The position numbers were made by a program, and so were the translations under genes. Of a stretch of 53,996 nucleotides of DNA, positions 41,286-48,470 are shown one piece after another (position 1 is the first letter of the stretch; each line of letters opens with the position of its first letter). The stretch comes from Bacteroidota bacterium. Lineage in GTDB: Bacteria; Bacteroidota; Bacteroidia; M30B66. A model generated the notes under the pieces. It did not search any database, was not told the DNA's origin, and saw nothing but the letters and a program-made list of their open reading frames with translations. Location of the stretch: positions 1 through 53,996 of the forward strand of contig CANHIS010000015.1 in the NCBI GenBank assembly GCA_947460255.1. The letters are read 5' to 3'.

Positions 41286-41828
41286 TCAGAGGATATCGTC
41301 TGGTAATCCATCAGTTTCTAAATCTTCTTCAATGCCTTGGTCTTTTCCGAGTGCCTCAGCAATAACCACCGCCAAATACATCGGCCAGAAAAGCAAAGAT
41401 GGAATCTCTTCAATAACACTTATATACGGTAATCTGAGCATGTACCATAAAAATGCAGCTCCAGCACTAATCACCCAAAATAGTTTGAGCAGATCGATCC
41501 AAGATTTTTGCGTTTGCCGAACAATATAGAGCGAATAACCTGTGATGATAAAAACCGAAGAAAGCAAGATTATTTCATAGCTCATGGGCCAATGGAAGAA
41601 TCTAAAGGTGAGCCCAACCACGAAAATCGTCATGCCCACGAAAAGCAACACGGCATTTTTACTTTTAACCGATCGACTGTTATAAAAAAGATACATCAAG
41701 CATATCCAGGCAGCGTAATCCCTCACTTTTTCGAAATTGGCCATTCCTTGCAGGTTGAGCCAAAACCAAACCGACAGAAAGGCGAAAATCATCCAAATAA
41801 TACCGAAATATCGGTTAAGGGCTTTCAT
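41286..41828 (-). CDS. Small integral membrane protein of unknown function
   Basis: A 180-residue protein with about five hydrophobic segments (residues 8-28, 38-50, 58-78, 82-104, 112-132 and a weaker one near 148). The second half of the first bundle, LTFRFFHWPMSYEIILLSSV, resembles the repeated 'FKIQHWPG' helix junctions found in GldL-like and other Bacteroidota membrane proteins, which is a faint similarity only. The C-terminus is acidic (EEDLETDGLPDD). It overlaps the 3-methyladenine glycosylase gene by 4 bases and ends the recQ operon. Function unknown. Confidence 0.8.
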   Translation of the reverse strand: MKALNRYFGIIWMIFAFLSVWFWLNLQGMANFEKVRDYAAWICLMYLFYNSRSVKSKNAVLLFVGMTIFVVGLTFRFFHWPMSYEIILLSSVFIITGYSLYIVRQTQKSWIDLLKLFWVISAGAAFLWYMLRLPYISVIEEIPSLLFWPMYLAVVIAEALGKDQGIEEDLETDGLPDDIL

Positions 41829-42418
41829 GGGTTAAAGCGTAATTCAGGTTTGTTAATGAAAAATCGATAAGGTAACTCAGCATCTAAGCCGGCGTAATCT
41901 ACACCAATTCGCCGACCTGTTATGATCTCAAATTCAGGAAGTTCAACATCAGGTAGTTTTAGTCCAATTACACTTCCATCGATCTGTATTCCATTTTGTG
42001 AGGTGCTGATTCCAAGTGCTTTCGATGCGCGACCTGGTCCGATGGTTTGAAGTTTTCCCGATGGTTTGTTCATTCTTTCACGCATCCATTCATTTCCCGT
42101 TAGGGGAAATATTCCACGTAGCAAAACCGCGTGTGGCGTGCCTTCTGGACCGGTTACTATGTTGAACAAATGATGCATTCCGTAGCAAAGATAAATATAT
42201 GCCGTTCCAGATTTTCGATACATAGTTTCTGTTCGTGCAGTTCTTTTCCCGCCAAAAGCATGGCTTGCCCGATCATTTTCGCCTGCATAAGCTTCTGTTT
42301 CGGTGATTATGCCTGAAGTGTATACGCCGTTTACTTTGGTGAAAATTTCAGAACCGATCAGCTGTTTTGCAATTCTCACTACATCGTTTCCAGAAAGAAG
42401 CTGTTCGAAGGTTGTCAT
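41825..42418 (-). CDS. DNA-3-methyladenine glycosylase (AAG/MPG family)
   Basis: A 197-residue base-excision-repair enzyme of the eukaryotic-type AAG family. The signature region is SGIITETEAYAGENDRASHA with the catalytic glutamate in ITETEAY. Next come KSGTAYIYLCYGMHHLFNIV, AVLLRGIFP and GPGRASKALGI, then GRRIGVDYAG. It excises alkylated purines such as 3-methyladenine and hypoxanthine. It overlaps recQ upstream and the membrane-protein gene downstream by 4 bases each, so all three are translated as one unit. Confidence 0.95.
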   Translation of the reverse strand: MTTFEQLLSGNDVVRIAKQLIGSEIFTKVNGVYTSGIITETEAYAGENDRASHAFGGKRTARTETMYRKSGTAYIYLCYGMHHLFNIVTGPEGTPHAVLLRGIFPLTGNEWMRERMNKPSGKLQTIGPGRASKALGISTSQNGIQIDGSVIGLKLPDVELPEFEIITGRRIGVDYAGLDAELPYRFFINKPELRFNP

Positions 42419-44307
42419 GATTTGAGTTTGAACATCCCCGATGTAGGTTCACAAACGACTTCTTCGTCGAGCAGTTTTCTGAGTACCTCTAAAAGTAAAT
42501 CGGTATTGCCATGGTAGAGCTTTTCTAATTCTGTCATTGTTTTGGGATCTGGATGCAGCCAACTCAAAATCTGCTGCTGCAACCGTTCGATATTCTTCTC
42601 TTTGTTTTTCAGACAGGTATCACATTTTCCACAAGGATCAGGATTTTTCTCTCCGAAATATTTCAACAAAAAGATTGATCTGCAAATCTCTGTTTGCACC
42701 ATGTAATCGACCATGGCTTTGAATCTGCTGGTGGCGGCTTCAGCACGTTCTGCGTAGGTTTTGGCCGACATAGGAAGCCGATCAGGATGTTGACGTCCAA
42801 TATTGAAAAAAATCTTAGGTTGCTGATTGGCTGGGAAATAACTAATCACGCCAGCCTGATGCATCGTTTGGAGGCGCTTTTTGATTTCTGGCTCGGCTAT
42901 TCCACAACGTTCGGCCAATTCTCGTTCTCTAATGACCACATAATCTTGAAACATTCCTCCATAAGAACGTAACATAGTTCGAAGTAACAGTTCGGCCATT
43001 TGATGCTTCACTTCATATTCGTACAAAGTTTCTTTGTCGACCGGAATAAACACCCGCGATTGTGTTGCTGCATCTCCCGAAAAGCTCAACAAACCTTCCT
43101 GCTCCATAAATCGGATGGCGTTCACACATTCGATCGGATGGATTTTGTATCGATTCGAAAATTCACCAACATCGAAAGGGTAGGAGAGTCCTTCGCCGCT
43201 TCCCACGGGCAGTTGCAAATAATTACCGATCCAATTGTAGACCGCTTTCACAGTATCGAAACCTGGAAATTGTCGCTTAAACCGCTGCAATGCATCTTCA
43301 GAATCGGCTGGTTCGGTGAGCAGAATTCCCCACGATTTCTGGCCATCCCTTCCGGCTCGCCCGGCCTCCTGAAAATATGCTTCAGGCGAATCTGGCAAAT
43401 CAATATGAATAACAGAGCGAACATCAGGTTTATCGATACCCATTCCAAAAGCATTCGTACAAACTATGACGCGGATTTTTCCTTCAATCCAGTGTTGTTG
43501 CCGCAGTGCTCGAGTCACAAAATCGATTCCTGCATGGTATGAAGTGGCAGCAATTCCTTGCTGGATGAGCCAATCGGAGATTTCGCGCGTCTTTTTTCGG
43601 TTGCGCACATAAATCACCGAACTGCCCGGCACTTTGTCGAGAATTCGGAGAATTTGCCGCAGTTTATCTTCCGTTTCACGCACCACGTAAACCAATTCAG
43701 GTCTTCGGAAGCTTTTCTGGAAACGTTTGTGGTTGCGGAATTCCAGCCTTTTTTCAATATCATCGCAAACATCTGGTGTAGCAGTCGCTGTGAGTGCGAT
43801 TACAGGAATGTTCAATCCAATAAGTGCTCTGATTTTACTGATTTCCAAGTATGCTGGACGAAAATCGTAACCCCATTGCGAGATACAATGCGCTTCATCA
43901 ACCGCAATCATGCCCACACGTGAATGTCGGAGTGCCTCGATAAAATGTTCGTTACTAAGTCTTTCTGGCGATACGTAAAGAAATTTGTACTTCCCGCGCA
44001 TGCAATTATCGAGCACTACGGGGATTTCTTCGGGCGCCATGGCGGATGAGATCAATCCGGCTTCGACGCCGCGTTTGCGGAGGTTTTCGACTTGATCATT
44101 CATCAACGCGATGAGCGGAGAAATGACCAAGCACAATTGATCGAGACACAGCGCGGGTACTTGGAAGCAGAGCGATTTACCACCACCGGTTGGAAGCAAT
44201 GCCAAAGTATCGTGGCCATCCAGTACCGACTGAACAATATCTCTTTGTAGCGGTCGAAAGGCATTGAAGCCCCAATATTGTTGAAGTATGTCTTCCGGGT
44301 TGAACAT
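42415..44307 (-). CDS. recQ: RecQ-family ATP-dependent DNA helicase
   Basis: A 630-residue superfamily 2 helicase. Motifs in order are ALLPTGGGKSLCFQVPAL (Walker A), VISPLIALMNDQV, AVDEAHCISQWGYDFRPAYL (DEAH), IALTATATPDVCDDI, CTNAFGMGIDKPDVRSVIH and QEAGRAGRDGQ. The RecQ zinc site is formed by CRSIFLLKYFGE and CGKCDTC near residues 550-575. Only a short winged-helix-like end follows, so there is no HRDC domain, which places it with the shorter RecQ paralogues. It unwinds DNA in recombination and repair. A -7 element lies 7 bases upstream of the ATG. First gene of a repair operon with the glycosylase. Confidence 0.95.
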   Translation of the reverse strand: MFNPEDILQQYWGFNAFRPLQRDIVQSVLDGHDTLALLPTGGGKSLCFQVPALCLDQLCLVISPLIALMNDQVENLRKRGVEAGLISSAMAPEEIPVVLDNCMRGKYKFLYVSPERLSNEHFIEALRHSRVGMIAVDEAHCISQWGYDFRPAYLEISKIRALIGLNIPVIALTATATPDVCDDIEKRLEFRNHKRFQKSFRRPELVYVVRETEDKLRQILRILDKVPGSSVIYVRNRKKTREISDWLIQQGIAATSYHAGIDFVTRALRQQHWIEGKIRVIVCTNAFGMGIDKPDVRSVIHIDLPDSPEAYFQEAGRAGRDGQKSWGILLTEPADSEDALQRFKRQFPGFDTVKAVYNWIGNYLQLPVGSGEGLSYPFDVGEFSNRYKIHPIECVNAIRFMEQEGLLSFSGDAATQSRVFIPVDKETLYEYEVKHQMAELLLRTMLRSYGGMFQDYVVIRERELAERCGIAEPEIKKRLQTMHQAGVISYFPANQQPKIFFNIGRQHPDRLPMSAKTYAERAEAATSRFKAMVDYMVQTEICRSIFLLKYFGEKNPDPCGKCDTCLKNKEKNIERLQQQILSWLHPDPKTMTELEKLYHGNTDLLLEVLRKLLDEEVVCEPTSGMFKLKS

Positions 44308-44314
44308 GGGTGTT

Positions 44315-44322
44315 CAAAGTTA
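44315..44322 (-). promoter_or_regulatory. -7 promoter element (TAACTTTG) of the recQ operon
   Basis: Exact TAnnTTTG on the minus strand, 7 bases upstream of the recQ ATG, within the 35-base gap after the P-loop ATPase gene. Confidence 0.5.
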
Positions 44323-44342
44323 CACCAAAAGCCTGCGTCTAT

Positions 44343-44879
44343 TTAGGAGCGGATGCCAGGATGATTGAGAATAAAGTCGGCGCGTTGTTTAATGGATCCC
44401 ATCGGCACGGGAATGAGCTGATAACCAAGTTCTGAGTAGATGCTTTCGAGGGCTTTGTGCACCCGAATTGCTGCTACAAAATCCTCTTTTCGTTCCGGAT
44501 CTTTGCGGAAAATAGCCTCCCAAGGCGGTGTAATGAAGACCAATCGGAAGTATTTGTGTTCTTCGCAGAGTTTCCAAAGTTCATCAGAAATTGACTGTTT
44601 CTCTTTTTTTAGGAATCCTGCGATGTCGGGAATTCCTCGATCGTAAAAGGATGTATTATTCAAACTGTTGTGAAATTGATCAATACGACCTTCGAGTACT
44701 AATTTTGAAAACAAATCAATGTCTTGCCAAGGCGTGGAAGTTCCTCCTGTTTCGATGGCTTGTTGGATGATTTGTCGAGCGATTTCGTGGTGCACGGTTA
44801 AACCTCGGCGCTCCATTTCTTCAATGATGCTCGACTTTCCGAATCCCGGACCGCCTGTTAACAAGACTCTTTTCGTCAC
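44343..44879 (-). CDS. Small P-loop ATPase (AAA_28 / NadR-like)
   Basis: A 178-residue predicted cytosolic nucleotide-binding protein. It has Walker A TGGPGFGKSSIIEEME near the start, followed by the family segments GLTVHHEIARQIIQQA and DLFSKLVLEGRIDQF, then FYDRGIPDIAGFL and LVFITPPWEAIF. It belongs with the AAA_28 group (Ttd14-like) related to the kinase domain of NadR; the biochemical function of these bacterial members is not settled. I prefer the GTG at 44879, which puts the first beta-strand (TKRVLLTGG) at the N-terminus. A TTG at 44957 in the same frame would add 26 residues unlike the family. Confidence 0.85.
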   Translation of the reverse strand: MTKRVLLTGGPGFGKSSIIEEMERRGLTVHHEIARQIIQQAIETGGTSTPWQDIDLFSKLVLEGRIDQFHNSLNNTSFYDRGIPDIAGFLKKEKQSISDELWKLCEEHKYFRLVFITPPWEAIFRKDPERKEDFVAAIRVHKALESIYSELGYQLIPVPMGSIKQRADFILNHPGIRS

Positions 44880-44971
44880 GGCGCAAATAACCGTTAAGGT
44901 TTGCCCCGAAACAAGCACTTTGGATAAAATAATATGACTTGTGAATAGATTTCTCAAAGCGGTTGATTCCA

Positions 44972-44993
44972 GCCTTTAAAGATCTTAAAAGGC
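44972..44993. repeat. 22-base near-perfect palindrome, candidate operator
   Basis: GCCTTT at 44972-44977 pairs with AAAGGC at 44988-44993, and the centre AAGATCTT (44979-44986) is itself a palindrome; only one pair (44978/44987) mismatches. It lies in the roughly 220-base divergent gap between the P-loop ATPase gene and the exported-protein gene. No T tract follows on either strand, which favours a protein-binding site over a terminator. The rest of that gap shows nothing else I can support. Confidence 0.4.
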
Positions 44994-45100
44994 GAAATGG
45001 TGATATGGTTTGCATTAGTTGAAGAGTTCCCGATAATCGTCAAATTCTGTATTTCCGTCTTTGTGAAGTATGAATTAATTTCATTCAAAACTTATGGCTT

Positions 45101-46345
45101 ATGCACATTCGTCGTTATATTTTAGCAATTGTGTTGCTGCACTTTAGCTCTTTGAGTAAGGCTCAGCGCTTCGAAGCTTGTTTAATGGATCAAGATGGGA
45201 AGCCTGTTTCGGGCGCTGTTGTGAGCAACGGAAACAAACAGGTTTTTTCGAACTCCAAAGGCTGTTTCAAAATCGATACAGTGCGTGTAAAACGCTTGCA
45301 GATTAACAGAACAGGTTTCGAACCCTTGAACGTTGATTTAGCCAGCATTTCTGGAAACACCATCGCCATGGTGCGCAAAGAAAATTCACTCGGAACATTC
45401 GAAGTAAATGCTTCGCTGCAGCCCGATACTATTGTTAGTTCGCCCGTTTGGATGATTAAAGATTACATTTTTTCGGGCGATTCGATTTGGCTGCTTACTT
45501 GGGAGAAACGCCCTGATCGTTGCAAGCTTCGGCTGTTCGATCAGCAAAATCATGAATTAAAAGCTTACCAATTGCCGCATAATGCTGAGTCGTTCTTTAA
45601 GGATGCTGCTGGCGAAATTTATCTAGAATGCCAAGCGGAAGTTTTTCGGGTGTCGATTGAAGCACTTTCAGGCATTCGATCCAACGATTATTATAAAGGT
45701 ATTCGGCGTGTGCCTGTGATGAACGATTCTGCCATGGTGTACAGCACGTGGAGACGCGATCGTCCTGAATTCGCTTACATAAAATTGGACCGAAAAGGCC
45801 AATACGATACCATTCTTAACGTGCAAGACAAGCGTCTTCGCGATTTGTACTATGCAGAATTTAAGTTTCTATCGTTTAAAGATCAAACAGAAATCAACCG
45901 CCGATGCAGAAGAACCGGTGAAGACAAATATGACCTTGCTGCTGCATACACTGGTTTTACTCGTTCTTTTTGGTGGCATCCTTTGTACAGTCCGATGATG
46001 AAACAAAACGAGCAATTTGAGGTGTTTGACCATTACCGCGATTCTTTGGTCACATTTGATGATCGTTTGCTGCGCGACAACCAAGCAAACATTCAATTTC
46101 ATGAAGATAAATCCTACCGCAGGCAACTTATTCAAGATGAAACCACTGGTGAAGTTTACGCTTTGTATTTGAGATTAGGTGTTTCTTGGCTGAAGAATCT
46201 CACCAATGGGAAGGAAGAAGAATTTAGACTTACGCACCGGTATGTCGAAAAAATCCGAATCAAGAACCGCAGTGTTTATTACCTATACAGGCCGTTCGAA
46301 TCTTCTCAAAACACTTATTTGTACAAGGAAAATCCAATCAATTGA
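45101..46345 (+). CDS. Exported protein with N-terminal carboxypeptidase-regulatory-like domain
   Basis: A 414-residue protein with a signal peptide (MHIRRYILAIVLLHFSSLSK, cleavage near AQ at 21-22). Residues about 24-90 form a short carboxypeptidase-regulatory-like beta-sandwich (CLMDQDGKPVSGAVVSNGN, FSNSKGCFKIDTVRVKRLQI). The remaining 310 residues, with strand pairs such as DSIWLLTWEKRPDRCKLRLF and GEIYLECQAEVFRVSIEAL, suggest a propeller-like or beta-rich domain that I do not recognise. No sorting tail, lipobox or barrel C-terminus is visible, so periplasm is the likely location. Monocistronic in appearance. Function unknown. Confidence 0.82.
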   Translation: MHIRRYILAIVLLHFSSLSKAQRFEACLMDQDGKPVSGAVVSNGNKQVFSNSKGCFKIDTVRVKRLQINRTGFEPLNVDLASISGNTIAMVRKENSLGTFEVNASLQPDTIVSSPVWMIKDYIFSGDSIWLLTWEKRPDRCKLRLFDQQNHELKAYQLPHNAESFFKDAAGEIYLECQAEVFRVSIEALSGIRSNDYYKGIRRVPVMNDSAMVYSTWRRDRPEFAYIKLDRKGQYDTILNVQDKRLRDLYYAEFKFLSFKDQTEINRRCRRTGEDKYDLAAAYTGFTRSFWWHPLYSPMMKQNEQFEVFDHYRDSLVTFDDRLLRDNQANIQFHEDKSYRRQLIQDETTGEVYALYLRLGVSWLKNLTNGKEEEFRLTHRYVEKIRIKNRSVYYLYRPFESSQNTYLYKENPIN

Positions 46346-46397
46346 TTAACCATTTGGAAAGTTTTGTACCTTAACTTGCACGCTTCATTCAACCAAT

Positions 46398-47174
46398 TTG
46401 TTGACCTTGGAAATTCTACTTGTTTGTTTGGTTGCGTTTTTGGCATCATTGCTCACGTTTTACAGTGGCTTTGGTTTGGGTACATTGCTTTTGCCTGTAT
46501 TCTCTTTGTTTTACGGTGTGCAAATGGCTGTTTTACTTACCGCTTTGGTGCACTTTTTAAACAATGGGTTCAAGGCTATTTTGGTGGTGAAACACGCCCA
46601 CAAAACGCTGGCACTAAAATTTTCGCTTTTTGCAATTCCTGCTGGAGTTTTGGGGATGAATTTGCTCAGCTACTTAGGCGATCTCGACAGTCTTTACGAT
46701 TATACTTTGGGCGAACATGGCTTTTTTATCGATCCAATTAACTTGATTGTTGGCATATTGATGGTGATTTTTGGAATCCTCGAGTTGAATAAAAGATTCC
46801 AAAAATTACAAATCGATTTAAAGTGGCTTCCCTTGGGCGGGATTTTATCAGGATTTTTTGGTGGATTGAGCGGGCATCAAGGGGCACTCAGAACTGCGTT
46901 TTTAATTCGCGCTGGTTTATCCCGCGAAGCGTTTATTGCCACAGGAATTTTTATTGCCTGCGCGATTGATCTTACTAGGATACCATATTATATGTATATC
47001 ACAGGTTCAGAAAATTTGCCCTACGTTACTTTAATGGCGGCTGTGTTAGCTGCTTTTACTGGTGCGTGGCTCGGAAACCGATACATTGGAAAAGTGCAAA
47101 TTGCTTGGATCAGAATGCTGGTAGCGGTTTTTCTGCTGCTTTCCGGAAGTTTAATTGCCTTGGGAATTCTCTGA
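46398..47174 (+). CDS. TSUP-family transporter (TauE/SafE-like)
   Basis: A 258-residue inner-membrane protein with about seven or eight hydrophobic segments. It has the TSUP pattern of two half-repeats: SLLTFYSGFGLGTLLLPVFS near the N-terminus and LPLGGILSGFFGGLSGHQGA near residue 145. The G-F-F-G-G-L-S-G motif is characteristic. Members move sulfite, sulfonates or other organic anions; the substrate cannot be told. There is no ATG before the first helix, so translation starts at one of the TTG codons at 46398, 46401 or 46407. Its stop is 5 bases from the convergent GT2 gene stop. A second family member begins at 53717. Confidence 0.88.
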   Translation: MLTLEILLVCLVAFLASLLTFYSGFGLGTLLLPVFSLFYGVQMAVLLTALVHFLNNGFKAILVVKHAHKTLALKFSLFAIPAGVLGMNLLSYLGDLDSLYDYTLGEHGFFIDPINLIVGILMVIFGILELNKRFQKLQIDLKWLPLGGILSGFFGGLSGHQGALRTAFLIRAGLSREAFIATGIFIACAIDLTRIPYYMYITGSENLPYVTLMAAVLAAFTGAWLGNRYIGKVQIAWIRMLVAVFLLLSGSLIALGIL

Positions 47175-47179
47175 TTCTT

Positions 47180-47920
47180 TTACGAAAGCAACTTCCACTT
47201 CATCAAGCCTGCTTTGTGAAGCATATAGCGCATCGAAACCCCTAAAACACCCAACCCATAAATGGAACTGCGACGGAAATTGATCGATGATGCTTCTTCA
47301 AAGTATTTCGTTGGACAAGTAATTTCACCGATTTCGTAGCCTTTTGCGAAAACCTGCGCGATCATTTGGTTATCGAAAATGAAATCGTCGGAATTGTGCG
47401 TGAAGTCTAAGCTCTTGAGCACCTCACCCGAAAAAGCGCGGAAACCAGTATGGTATTCAGAGAGTTTTTGGTTCATCAAGATGTTTTGGCTCAAAGTGAG
47501 GAAACGGTTCGCAATGTATTTGTACATCGGCATGCCGCCTTTAAGTGCTCCTTTTCCTAAAATGCGCGATCCAAAAACTACTGGATACAAATCGTTGGCA
47601 ATAATGGCGACCATCGAGTGAATTAATAATGGAGTGTATTGATAATCAGGATGAAGCATTACCACCACATCGGCTTTCAACTCTAAAGCTTTCGCGTAAC
47701 AAGTTTTCTGATTTCCTCCGTACCCTTTGTTTTTTTCGTGGCGAATTACATGGCGAATCCCGATTCTCTTCGCTAAATCCGACGTATTGTCCGAACTGTG
47801 GTCATCAACGAGCACAACTTCGTCTACAATGTCGAAAGGAATTTCGGCATATGTTTTTTCGAGGGTAAGCGCGGCATTGTAGGCCGGGAGTACAATTACA
47901 ACTTTTCGATCGCGGAACAT
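47180..47920 (-). CDS. Glycosyltransferase family 2 (dolichyl-phosphate-mannose-synthase-like)
   Basis: A 246-residue GT-A glycosyltransferase. The nucleotide-binding start is KVVIVLPAYNAALTLEKTY, then VDEVVLVDDHSSDNTSDLA near residue 38 and the acceptor/metal region VVVMLHPDYQYTPLLIHSM near 90, where HPD takes the place of the usual DxD-type motif. GSRILGKGALKGGMPMYKY and MNQKLSEYHTGFRAFSGEVL follow. This is the DPM1-like, single-domain type without C-terminal membrane helices, so it probably makes a polyprenyl-phosphate sugar. The start is the ATG at 47920, 4 bases after a TAnnTTCG element that overlaps the upstream in-frame TTG. Confidence 0.92.
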   Translation of the reverse strand: MFRDRKVVIVLPAYNAALTLEKTYAEIPFDIVDEVVLVDDHSSDNTSDLAKRIGIRHVIRHEKNKGYGGNQKTCYAKALELKADVVVMLHPDYQYTPLLIHSMVAIIANDLYPVVFGSRILGKGALKGGMPMYKYIANRFLTLSQNILMNQKLSEYHTGFRAFSGEVLKSLDFTHNSDDFIFDNQMIAQVFAKGYEIGEITCPTKYFEEASSINFRRSSIYGLGVLGVSMRYMLHKAGLMKWKLLS

Positions 47921-47924
47921 GGCG

Positions 47925-47932
47925 CGAAAATA
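47925..47932 (-). promoter_or_regulatory. -7 promoter element (TATTTTCG) of the GT2 gene
   Basis: TAnnTTCG on the minus strand with only 4 bases to the ATG at 47920. If used, transcription would begin at or next to the start codon (leaderless). Confidence 0.45.
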
Positions 47933-48054
47933 ATACAATTCGGCAATAACCTTAACATGCTGATCTCAAAGCATATCAATAAAATAAACGTTTTTCGATT
48001 TGCTAGGAAACGGGCTTTTTGTATTATAGCAAACTGCAATAAACGTTTTAAGCT

Positions 48055-48438
48055 ATGAGTGATCAGAAAAAAATTGAACTTGAATACCTCCTGCGGTGCT
48101 CGCCTGGAGTACTCTATTCTTTTCTGACCGAACCGAGCGGACTTTCGGATTGGTTTTGCGATAACGTAAATATTCGCGCAGGCATGTACACATTTATCTG
48201 GAACAAAGATTCGGAACAAGTGGCCAAGCTCACTGGTTCTAGAGAAAATGTTTATGCCCGCTACCGCTGGGTAGATGGGCCCGACAATGTGTATTTTGAA
48301 TTTCGAATCCAAGTAGACGACATTACTGGAGAAACAGCCTTGATGGTTACCGACTTTGCTGAAGATGGCGAGGAAGATGAAGTGCGTTTGTCTTGGGATA
48401 GCGCCATTCAAAAATTACATCGTACCATTGGCGCTTGA
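48055..48438 (+). CDS. START-like (SRPBCC) domain protein
   Basis: A 127-residue single-domain protein with the fold signature of the SRPBCC/AHSA1 group: KIELEYLLRCSPGVLYSFLT at the start, then SGLSDWFCDNVNIRAGMYTF and the C-terminal helix DSAIQKLHRTIGA. Such domains bind hydrophobic ligands or act as co-chaperones; this short form is frequent in Bacteroidota, with no known function to me. It lies 32 bases upstream of the lptF/G gene, which has its own -7 element, and diverges from the GT2 gene. Cytoplasmic; no signal peptide. Confidence 0.88.
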   Translation: MSDQKKIELEYLLRCSPGVLYSFLTEPSGLSDWFCDNVNIRAGMYTFIWNKDSEQVAKLTGSRENVYARYRWVDGPDNVYFEFRIQVDDITGETALMVTDFAEDGEEDEVRLSWDSAIQKLHRTIGA

Positions 48439-48442
48439 TGTG

Positions 48443-48450
48443 TATTTTTG
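48443..48450 (+). promoter_or_regulatory. -7 promoter element (TATTTTTG) of the lptF/G operon
   Basis: Exact TAnnTTTG, 20 bases upstream of the TTG start at 48471, just after the START-like gene stop. Confidence 0.45.
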
Positions 48451-48470
48451 CAGCCTGATTTAGGTCTTCA

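Noticed and set aside
46346-46397. Promoter for the TSUP gene (TAACTTGC)
   Set aside because: Only a partial match to the -7 element; not strong enough to list.
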